Shown piece by piece: positions 14,335-21,239 of a stretch of DNA of 22,179 bases. The notes beneath the pieces are model-generated. The model made no database searches. It was not told the origin of the DNA and saw only the letters and a program-made list of their open reading frames with translations. The translations under genes were made by a program, and so were the position numbers. Source of the DNA: an uncultured Lachnoclostridium sp. (GTDB lineage Bacteria > Bacillota > Clostridia > Lachnospirales > Lachnospiraceae); assembly GCA_902464595.1 (NCBI GenBank), contig CABQJX010000035.1:1-22179 (forward strand). The letters are read 5' to 3'. The first letter of the stretch is position 1. Each line of letters begins with the position of its first letter.

Positions 14335-15460
14335 TATGCACCGCAGGTATCGCAGCCGGGTACTCACCAATATTGTGTACAGCGCCCTGATCTCCTCCTT
14401 GGTGGAGATCTTTCTGGTGACCAATGTGTCCATGATCGCCAGATATATGGAGCAGTCCGGACGGCTGAACCGGCTGTTCCAGGCTGTATTGGAGTGCAGT
14501 ACAGGAGTGGTGCTGGTCTACGTCCTTTTGGGGCTTGCTATTTTTGCTGTAACCTTTATGATCCTTCAGATGCCCTATATCCGCTATATCAGCCATATTG
14601 CGGATGCAGTGCAGAGTATTTCAGAGGGAAATCTGAATACCTCCATTGATGTGATCGGAGACGATGAATTTTCCAGCATGGCTTCCAATCTCAATAAGAT
14701 GGCGGAAGATATACGGCAGCTTATGGATAAGGAGCGGGAGGCAGAGCGCACGAAAAATGAGCTGATTACCAATGTGGCCCACGATCTGAGGACGCCTCTC
14801 ACCTCTATTATCGGGTATTTGGAGCTTTTAAACACCAACCGTTCCCTGGAGGAAGAACTGCGCTGGAAGTACATAGAGATCGCCTACGGAAAGGCCCGAA
14901 GGCTGGAAAAGCTTATTGAGGATCTTTTTGGTTTCACAAAGCTTAATTACGGAAAGATTGCCATGCATGTCTCCCAGTTGGACATTGTAAAGCTTTTAGG
15001 ACAGCTGTTGGAGGAGGCTTATCCGAACTTTGTAGAAAAAGGGTTATCCTATGATCTTCAAAGCAATGTGCCTGCCAAGGTCATTACAGCAGACGGAAAT
15101 CTCTTAGCCAGGCTGTTCGATAACCTCATTGGGAATGCGATCAAATATGGAGCGGATGGAAAGAGGGTCCTGGTGCGCATTCTTGCCCAGGATGAGATCG
15201 TCACGGTGTCGGTGACAAATTACGGCTATGTGATCCCCTCAGAGGAGCTTCCTCTGCTTTTTAACAAATTTTACCGGGTGGAGCAGTCACGTTCCAGCAG
15301 TACAGGCGGCACGGGCCTGGGACTGGCGATCGTGAAGGAGATCGTAGACATGCACGGTGGAACCATTGATGTGTCCAGCGGTCTGGACGGGACGGTATTC
15401 ACGGTAAAGCTGCAGGTGAATTTTGACATTAATAAAGAAAATTTTGGAACCATAAGCTAA
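14324..15460 (+). CDS. VanS-like membrane sensor histidine kinase
   Basis: This encodes 378 residues from a TTG at 14324 that overlaps the regulator gene by 11 bases; an ATG at 14336 is an alternative. Two membrane segments (about 15-38 and 62-84) flank a very short outside loop of about 25 residues, so the signal is probably sensed in or near the membrane or through the partner proteins. A HAMP region (about 85-137) is followed by the phospho-acceptor block AHDLRTPLTS with H153. The ATPase domain has the N box DNLIGNAIKYG, an F box FNKFYRV and the G2 box GGTGLGLAI. The usual DxGxG G1 motif reads TNYGYVIP, as in other VanS-like kinases. It is the cognate partner of the regulator upstream. Confidence 0.9.
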   Translation: MKSDMHRRYRSRVLTNIVYSALISSLVEIFLVTNVSMIARYMEQSGRLNRLFQAVLECSTGVVLVYVLLGLAIFAVTFMILQMPYIRYISHIADAVQSISEGNLNTSIDVIGDDEFSSMASNLNKMAEDIRQLMDKEREAERTKNELITNVAHDLRTPLTSIIGYLELLNTNRSLEEELRWKYIEIAYGKARRLEKLIEDLFGFTKLNYGKIAMHVSQLDIVKLLGQLLEEAYPNFVEKGLSYDLQSNVPAKVITADGNLLARLFDNLIGNAIKYGADGKRVLVRILAQDEIVTVSVTNYGYVIPSEELPLLFNKFYRVEQSRSSSTGGTGLGLAIVKEIVDMHGGTIDVSSGLDGTVFTVKLQVNFDINKENFGTIS

Positions 15461-15472
15461 AGCGGTTCTTTT
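15447..15472 (+). terminator. Weak hairpin with T-run after the kinase gene
   Basis: GAACC (15447-15451) pairs with GGTTC (15464-15468), followed by TTTT. Five pairs and a 12-base loop make at best a partial terminator, which could lower expression of the downstream ABC genes relative to the two-component system. Confidence 0.25.
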
Positions 15473-15505
15473 GTCATGCCGCAGACAGCTTAGGCGGAGA
15501 ATGGA

Positions 15506-18055
15506 ATGGATATGAGCAAAAGAGAGACCATTGGGAACAAGCTTTTAAAAAGAAGGAAAAGGGCGCTGAAAAGCTCCCTTTTTGCAGTCATGGCAGCCAT
15601 CTGTATGTGGTGTGGCATCGGAGGGATAGTGTCCCAGGCGGATTCAGGACAGGTATCCGCCGGGGAAGGTGAGTTTCAAAACGTCCCGATTGCCCTGGAT
15701 GCCGTTTATGGCTACCAGACTATAGCCAAAGGCGGTCGTTTCCTGCCGTTAGAGATCAGTCTGAATAATCAGTCCGAAGAAGATTTTACAGGCACACTCT
15801 GTATTCTTGCTATGGAATCGGACTATCAGGGCTATAACATGAATCAGGAATATGAGGTATACCGTTATGAATATCCTGTGACCCTGAAGAAAGGGGAGAA
15901 TCTGGTCAAACATGAGAGCGTTTCTCTGGGGGCAAGGGTGGATCAAATGTATATCCGGCTTTTGGATCATGAAGGAAATGAGATTGGGAGCAAGCGGTTA
16001 AAATTGAATCTGAACCTGGATACAGCGGAGCTGTTCATCGGCCTTCTCAGCGATAACCCCGGAGATCTCTTATACCTCAACGGTGTGGGGATCAATTACA
16101 GCACTCTGCGTACCCGGGTGATCGAGATGTCGGCGGATACCCTTCCCTCCTCTGGATTGGGACTGGATCAGCTGGATGTTCTTCTCATTACTGATTTTGA
16201 TACCAGCACGCTCTCTGAGGAGCAGATGGAAGCTGTGTGGGAGTGGGTTCAGGGAGGAGGCGTCCTTCTCGTCGGAACGGGAGGCCGCGGGGCGGATACG
16301 ATGAGCGGGTTTGGCGACGAGCTCCTTGAGGTCATTCTGCCAGCGCCTGAGGAGCGGGTTATCAATATGGGGGTAGAGTATGCGAAAAACCGGCCAGAGG
16401 AGGCATCCATTCCCCTTATGTGTACCGAAGTATTGCTGAAAGGGGCTACGGAGATACTTGGAAGCGATGAACTCTCTGTACTGTCATCCATAAGGGCGGG
16501 ACAGGGATTGGTAGCTGTATCTGTCTATGATTTCAGGGATATTGAGGAATTTTGCCAGATCAATCCCTCCTATGTGGATAACCTGTTTGCCTCCCTTTTG
16601 GGAGAGGAACGGATCAATGCTCTGGCCAGCTTTTCGGAGGGAAGCACCTCCAGGCAGTACTGGGCGGTTCAGAATCTGATCAATACAGGAAATATCAATA
16701 AGCTTCCCAAAGTGAGCTTATATGTGGTGCTGGCTATTGCTTATGTGGCTTTGGCTGGTCCGGGACTTTACTTTTTTTGGAAACAACGGGGGATGGGGCA
16801 GTATTATCAGCCCTCTGTGGCGGTTTTATCCCTGATCTGTACGGGAATGGTATATTTTATGGGGACAGGAACCCGTTTTACAGGCCCGTTTTTCAATTAT
16901 GCTGCCATCAAGGATATAGATGGAGGGGAAGTGGAGGAGACAATCTTTATCAATATGCGCTCCCCTTACAATAAGCCTTACTCCGTTACCTTAGCTCCGG
17001 AATACAGTTTAAGTCCTGTTACAGGAGGCTCCTATTACAATTCAGACCCAGCTCCTGACTTTACGGGCAGGGAAGAGCCTGATGTGACCATACGGTATGA
17101 TGAGGATGGAACCAGGGTGAAAATGGGAAGCGTCGGGGCTTTTAATTCAAAATTTTTTATGCTGGAGCGGCGGACAGAGAAAGAAGGAGAGGAAGGCTTT
17201 ACCGGGGATATTCATTCCTTTGATGGGAAGGTTACGGGAACCCTTACCAATAATTACAGCCAGGCTGTGGATAATGCGGCTATTATCCTATACAATCAGA
17301 TTGTTCCCGTAGGCCATATGGAGGCCGGGGAGACCGTTGTTCTGGATGATCTTCCGGTCACATATGGGATAACCGGTTTCGGTTATGCTATGGCAGAGCA
17401 GATCACGGGAGGCATGCGCTACAAGGAGAAGAAGGATGTAAGAGATTCGTCCTATGTCCAGGCTTTGGAGCGGACCAATCTTTTATCCTTCTACATGGAA
17501 AATTATCTGTCCGGTTATCATTCCGAGGCGCGGGTGGTAGCATTCAGCAATGAAAAGGAAGAGAAAGGATTTTTGGGAACAGGAGACAGTGAGACGTATG
17601 GTTCTGCCCTTCTCACCTCATCCATAGAGGTGGATACAGAAAAAGACGGCATGGTATACCGTTCCGCCCTGCAGAAACAGCCTAATGTACTGTCTGGAGA
17701 TTATTACGCATCCAATAACAGTATTTACGGCATGACCCCGGTTATGCTGGAATACTATCTGGGAAGTGATCTGCAGGTAGAAACGCTGTCTTTCCATCAG
17801 ATGAGCGATGTGGTGGCAGAGAGCATGCGTTACTATTATACGGTTCCATTCAGCGGAAGCATATATTTTTATAATTATAATACCAGTTCCTATGATTCGA
17901 TGGATCCCTCTGTTACCACTTACAGCCGAGAAGAGCTGGAGGATTATCTGTCTCCGGGCAATACACTGACCGTAAAATACATGTACAGCGGAACTGGCGA
18001 GTATACATGGAATATTATGCTTCCGATTCTCACCGTGACGGGGAGGGGGAAATAA
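15506..18055 (+). CDS. Large membrane-anchored ABC-associated protein with GATase-like domain
   Basis: This 849-residue protein has no named family that I can assign. A basic N-terminus and hydrophobic stretch (about 19-44) look like a signal peptide or anchor. Residues about 60-165 look like a beta-sandwich. Residues about 165-350 hold a Rossmann/class I glutamine-amidotransferase-like fold (DVLLITDFDTS, then WVQGGGVLLVGTGG, 223-262) with no evident catalytic Cys-His pair, so it probably binds rather than reacts. Two membrane helices follow (about 403-425 and 436-455), then a ~390-residue Tyr/Ser/Asn-rich outside domain. The stop codon overlaps the ATPase start. Architecture and linkage recall GldG-like auxiliary subunits of GldA/GldF-type ABC systems. 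GGAG at 15496-15499 supports the 15506 start. Confidence 0.6.
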   Translation: MDMSKRETIGNKLLKRRKRALKSSLFAVMAAICMWCGIGGIVSQADSGQVSAGEGEFQNVPIALDAVYGYQTIAKGGRFLPLEISLNNQSEEDFTGTLCILAMESDYQGYNMNQEYEVYRYEYPVTLKKGENLVKHESVSLGARVDQMYIRLLDHEGNEIGSKRLKLNLNLDTAELFIGLLSDNPGDLLYLNGVGINYSTLRTRVIEMSADTLPSSGLGLDQLDVLLITDFDTSTLSEEQMEAVWEWVQGGGVLLVGTGGRGADTMSGFGDELLEVILPAPEERVINMGVEYAKNRPEEASIPLMCTEVLLKGATEILGSDELSVLSSIRAGQGLVAVSVYDFRDIEEFCQINPSYVDNLFASLLGEERINALASFSEGSTSRQYWAVQNLINTGNINKLPKVSLYVVLAIAYVALAGPGLYFFWKQRGMGQYYQPSVAVLSLICTGMVYFMGTGTRFTGPFFNYAAIKDIDGGEVEETIFINMRSPYNKPYSVTLAPEYSLSPVTGGSYYNSDPAPDFTGREEPDVTIRYDEDGTRVKMGSVGAFNSKFFMLERRTEKEGEEGFTGDIHSFDGKVTGTLTNNYSQAVDNAAIILYNQIVPVGHMEAGETVVLDDLPVTYGITGFGYAMAEQITGGMRYKEKKDVRDSSYVQALERTNLLSFYMENYLSGYHSEARVVAFSNEKEEKGFLGTGDSETYGSALLTSSIEVDTEKDGMVYRSALQKQPNVLSGDYYASNNSIYGMTPVMLEYYLGSDLQVETLSFHQMSDVVAESMRYYYTVPFSGSIYFYNYNTSSYDSMDPSVTTYSREELEDYLSPGNTLTVKYMYSGTGEYTWNIMLPILTVTGRGK

Positions 18056-19017
18056 TGTTAGAGATAAGAGGATTACATAAAATATATGGAAAGTATCATG
18101 CATTAAGCGGCCTTGATATGACAGTGGAGGATGGGGCTCTTTACGGCTTTGTGGGGCCAAATGGCGCAGGAAAGACAACCACCATTAAGATCATCACAGG
18201 CCTTTTGGGAGCAGAAGACGGAAAAATCGCCATAAACGGGACGGATGCATTGGGAGATCCGGGAAGCCTAAAAAGCATGATCGGTTATGTGCCGGATTTC
18301 TTTGGGGTATATGACAATCTTACTGTGTCAGAATATATGGAATTTTTTGCTGCCTGCTACCATATAAACGGGCTGGTGGCCAGAAAGCGGTATACTGCCT
18401 TATTGGAGCAGGTGGGACTGGAGGATAAGCTGGATTTTTTTGTGGACGGCTTGTCACGGGGCATGAAGCAGAGGCTGTGTCTGGCACGTGCCCTGATCCA
18501 CGATCCACAGATGCTGGTGTTGGACGAACCTACCTCAGGCCTGGATCCCAGAACACGTTTTGAATTTAAGGAGATATTAAAGGAACTCCATTCTTCCGGT
18601 AAAACAATCCTCATCAGCTCCCATGTCCTGTCAGAGCTGTCAGAGATATGTACGGATATTGGGATTGTGGATCAGGGGAAAATGGTGCTGGAGGGAAATA
18701 TAGGGGATATTCTGTCCCGGGTCAATACCTCCAATCCTCTGGTGATCTCTGTTGTGAACAATGCGGAAGGGGCACTGGCCATTTTAAAGAGCCATCCCTG
18801 CGTTCAAACCATTTCCATGAGGGATCAGGAAATCTGCGTCCGTTTTTGCGGAGACGCCCAGGACGAGGCTATGCTTCTTCAGCAGCTGATCGACCGGGAG
18901 GTGATGGTAAATAGTTTTACCAGGGAAAAGGGAAGCTTGGAATCTGTATTTATGCAGCTGACAGAGCGGGTGGAAGAAAGGGTGGTGTTGTCCTATGATG
19001 CAAAATCCGATATTTAA
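18055..19017 (+). CDS. ABC transporter ATP-binding protein
   Basis: This encodes 320 residues. Walker A is GPNGAGKT (34-41), the signature is LSRGM (133-137, usually LSGGQ), Walker B is MLVLDEPT (153-160) and the switch histidine is H190. The Q-loop position reads VPD (D81) where a glutamine is usual; this variant occurs in some Firmicutes ATPases of this type. The ~100 residues after the core form a C-terminal extension seen in exporters of the ABC-2 class. The ATG at 18055 overlaps the preceding stop as TAATG and has GGGAGGGGG just upstream. An in-frame start at 18007 lies deep in the preceding gene and is less likely. It powers the permease encoded next. Confidence 0.9.
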   Translation: MLEIRGLHKIYGKYHALSGLDMTVEDGALYGFVGPNGAGKTTTIKIITGLLGAEDGKIAINGTDALGDPGSLKSMIGYVPDFFGVYDNLTVSEYMEFFAACYHINGLVARKRYTALLEQVGLEDKLDFFVDGLSRGMKQRLCLARALIHDPQMLVLDEPTSGLDPRTRFEFKEILKELHSSGKTILISSHVLSELSEICTDIGIVDQGKMVLEGNIGDILSRVNTSNPLVISVVNNAEGALAILKSHPCVQTISMRDQEICVRFCGDAQDEAMLLQQLIDREVMVNSFTREKGSLESVFMQLTERVEERVVLSYDAKSDI

Positions 19018-19918
19018 CAGAGAGATCAAGATCAGCTCCAGGAGCGTCAGGATCCCGTTGATCATTACCCTTTTTAACGGTATCCTATGTCTGGTCACAT
19101 TGGTCAATATGTACTCTGCTGTAGCCCAGGTGGAATCCACGGCAGCGATCCAGTATACCAGCTTTATGGATATGTATGAGTTTGTGACCACCATGGAATT
19201 TATCCTTCTTATGTTCATTATGCCTGCAATGACGGCGGCCAGCATAAGCGGAGAGAGGGAACGCCAGACATTGGAAATGATGCTTACAACGAAGATGACA
19301 GCTGCCCAGGTGGTGATGGGGAAGCTGATGAGCGCCCTCAGCACCCTGCTGCTTCTCATTGTATCCAGCTTTCCGGCAATCACCATGGTTTTTGTTTATG
19401 GAGGCGTTACTTTTTGGGATATGGTCTCCATGATCTTATGTTACATTGCAACCGCCTTTTTTACAGGAAGCCTGGGAATCTGTTTTTCCGCTCTGTTTAA
19501 GCGTTCTACCGTCTCTACAGTCACTACATATGGTGTGCTCATTGCTGCAGTGGCAGGAACTTATTTTATCAACCGTTTTTCCTACAGCTTGTCCTCCATG
19601 CATATCAACCATTCTATGGCGGCCTATGGCTTTGGGGAACAGGCGGCGAAGATCAGCTCCGGGAACGCTATTTATCTGCTTCTGTTAAATCCGGCGGCCA
19701 CCTTCTATACCATTCTCAACGGGCAGCTTCAGGGAAACGCTCCTGTTGCCAAGCTGGCCTCCCAATTTGGTATGGAGCCTTCTGGATTTATTATGGAATA
19801 CTGGGTTCCTCTCAGCCTCTTTGTTCAGATCGCTCTCGGTATTGTATTGGCAGCTCTGGCTGTCTATGCGGTAGAGCCTGTAAAAAGGAAAATGAAAAAA
19901 CAAATGGTAAAAAAATGA
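18995..19918 (+). CDS. ABC-2-type permease
   Basis: This encodes 307 residues with six membrane segments: about 18-40, 68-88, 110-140, 145-168, 178-198 and 270-295. The SGERERQTLEMML stretch after the second helix is characteristic of ABC-2 permeases of the GldF/NosY group. It overlaps the ATPase gene by 23 bases, consistent with tight coupling. The substrate is unknown; systems of this group export lipids, polysaccharides or peptides or act as membrane machines. Together with the 849-residue protein and the ATPase it forms a three-part complex under the adjacent two-component system. No clear terminator follows. Confidence 0.85.
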   Translation: MMQNPIFNREIKISSRSVRIPLIITLFNGILCLVTLVNMYSAVAQVESTAAIQYTSFMDMYEFVTTMEFILLMFIMPAMTAASISGERERQTLEMMLTTKMTAAQVVMGKLMSALSTLLLLIVSSFPAITMVFVYGGVTFWDMVSMILCYIATAFFTGSLGICFSALFKRSTVSTVTTYGVLIAAVAGTYFINRFSYSLSSMHINHSMAAYGFGEQAAKISSGNAIYLLLLNPAATFYTILNGQLQGNAPVAKLASQFGMEPSGFIMEYWVPLSLFVQIALGIVLAALAVYAVEPVKRKMKKQMVKK

Positions 19919-20092
19919 ATGAATTGGCTGTGGGATGCACACTTTAAGGATATGCGCGATATACTATAGCAGAGAGGAAAGCAGTAGATGATACCGCGCA
20001 TCCAGCTGGTGCTTTCATCATAGATCAGGGAAACCTGGGCGGCGATAGCGCAATGCAGGCGTTATTGCCGTTTACATAGAAAAGGGAGCAGC
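19919..20092. other. Intergenic stretch with imperfect palindrome
   Basis: There is no gene with a usable start. An imperfect palindrome pairs ATGCGCGATAT (19952-19962) with ATACCGCGCAT (19991-20001), 10 of 11 positions matching. A frame of about 40 codons without a start codon (ending at 20079) reads protein-like (AVDDTAHPAGAFIIDQGN) and might be a gene remnant, but I recognise no family. Confidence 0.3.
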
Positions 20093-20386
20093 ATGAATTA
20101 CACCTATATTCTCCGTTGTGCAGACGGAACCTATTACTGCGGCTGGACCAATGATTTGGACAAGCGTCTCAAGGCCCATAATCAGGGAAAAGGAGCGAAA
20201 TACACACGTGCCCGTCTTCCGGTGGTGTTGGCCTATTATGAGGCATTTGACACCCAAAAGGAGGCAATGCGGCGCGAATATGCCATTAAGCAGCTGAGCC
20301 GCCATGAGAAGGAACAGTTGATCCGGGCAGGCTCTAAGCCACGAACTGATACATCATTACATAGTGGCATAGGCTGCCTCCCATAA
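20093..20386 (+). CDS. GIY-YIG nuclease-superfamily protein (UPF0213/YhbQ-like)
   Basis: This is a 97-residue single-domain protein. The GIY-YIG core runs from YTYILRC to YYCGWTNDLDKRLKAHNQGKGAKYTRARLPV, with the conserved arginine (R45 region) and downstream glutamate in AMRREYAIKQL. Small stand-alone members of this group are suspected DNA-structure nucleases, but their role is largely unproven. AAAGGGAG lies just before the start. The last ~53 bases overlap the 3' end of the hemolysin III-type gene on the other strand, so the C-terminal tail (about from residue 81) is not part of the conserved fold. Confidence 0.88.
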   Translation: MNYTYILRCADGTYYCGWTNDLDKRLKAHNQGKGAKYTRARLPVVLAYYEAFDTQKEAMRREYAIKQLSRHEKEQLIRAGSKPRTDTSLHSGIGCLP

Positions 20387-21005
20387 CAAAAAGATGGAAA
20401 ACTTCATGAGAACCAAAATAGCGGTGGCGGGAATTAAAGACCGGAAGTTTTAAGGCGTAGATGATCCCTCCGGCTGTGTAAATGATCCCTCCCGCCAGGA
20501 GCCAGAGGAAACCGGCCCTTGGGAGGGATTTTATGATTTTTGTGAAGGCCAGTATGCATACCCATCCCATGGAAATATAGATCAGAGAAGAAAACCATTT
20601 GGGGCAGGTGATCCATAATGCATTGATCAGGATGCCGACAGCGGCGATAGACCAAACCAGGCACAGTAAGAGCCAGCCGGTGCGGTCCCCCAGGACGATC
20701 ATGCAGACAGGGGTGTAGGTTCCGGCGATCAGAACAAAGATCATCATATGGTCAATCTTTCTCAGGAGCTGGTTGACCTTGGGGGAGATGTTCAATGTGT
20801 GGTAAATGGTGCTGGCTGCATAAAGACCGATCATGCTCAGGATAAAGATGGCTAAAGAGTATATATGAGTCTGTGCCGGGCTTTCCTTCGCTTTCAGGAG
20901 AAGGGGGACTGCGGCGGCTATAGCCAGAAGCATGGCGATAAAGTGGGTAAGGGCGCTTCCGGGATCCTTTACTTTTTTAAATTCCTGTTTCATGTATGCT
21001 GTCAT
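20334..21005 (-). CDS. Hemolysin III / PAQR-family membrane protein
   Basis: This 223-residue protein has seven predicted membrane helices. Family blocks are SALTHFIAM near the N-terminus, YAASTIYHTLN, KIDHMMIFVLIAGTYTPVC and the C-terminal HEVFHLFVMGGSLCHYVMM. Conserved histidines and an aspartate in these blocks form the putative zinc site of the progestin/adipoQ receptor fold. Bacterial members are linked to membrane homeostasis; haemolysis has been shown for only a few. The start at 21005 was chosen over longer frames because AGGAGG lies at 21020-21015 with 9-base spacing, and the upstream extension is AT-rich intergenic sequence. It converges on the GIY-YIG gene. Confidence 0.88.
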   Translation of the reverse strand: MTAYMKQEFKKVKDPGSALTHFIAMLLAIAAAVPLLLKAKESPAQTHIYSLAIFILSMIGLYAASTIYHTLNISPKVNQLLRKIDHMMIFVLIAGTYTPVCMIVLGDRTGWLLLCLVWSIAAVGILINALWITCPKWFSSLIYISMGWVCILAFTKIIKSLPRAGFLWLLAGGIIYTAGGIIYALKLPVFNSRHRYFGSHEVFHLFVMGGSLCHYVMMYQFVA

Positions 21006-21070
21006 GGGAATCGGCCTCCTTAACTGATAAAAAATGAATTGCCAAAAAATACTAGTGGAAAACAGTAACG

Positions 21071-21120
21071 ATATTATATAGTTTTTAATACTATATATAT
21101 TTGTATTTAATACTATACAA
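21071..21120. promoter_or_regulatory. AT-rich palindrome and 22-bp-spaced direct repeat
   Basis: TATATAGT (21075-21082) and ACTATATA (21090-21097) form a palindrome with a 7-base spacer. TTTAATACTATA occurs at 21084-21095 and again at 21106-21117, exactly 22 bp (two helical turns) apart. On the reverse strand a TATAAT (21078-21073) could serve the hemolysin III gene. The segment is almost entirely A/T, so it could also be an easily melted region next to the DnaA-box cluster. Confidence 0.45.
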
Positions 21121-21162
21121 CAAAGAGGCCAAATATGCAAGAAGATATATGGCGGAACGGTT

Positions 21163-21203
21163 ACTGAATCTTGAGTTTTGACCGGAAAATGCGGAAACTC
21201 AAG
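21163..21203 (+). repeat. 41-bp motif, copy 2 (before the pseudouridine synthase gene)
   Basis: This matches 13561-13601 at 34 of 41 positions without gaps. Here the flanks also form a hairpin: CTTGAGTTT (21170-21178) with AAACTCAAG (21195-21203). It ends 36 bases before the start codon. Copy 1 lacks the matching left arm, so the hairpin is not what the two copies share. Confidence 0.6.
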
Positions 21204-21239
21204 CTGCTTAATATGTATGTATAAGAAAAGGGGTTTTGT

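Noticed and set aside
13597..14433. Reverse-strand open frame (278 codons) opposite the response regulator
   Set aside because: The forward frame has all receiver and winged-helix residues; the reverse frame has no supported start or family.
13630..15460. Glycopeptide resistance (vanRS) locus
   Set aside because: The regulator and kinase resemble VanR/VanS, but no vanH, ligase or vanX-like gene is present and the linked genes are an ABC system.
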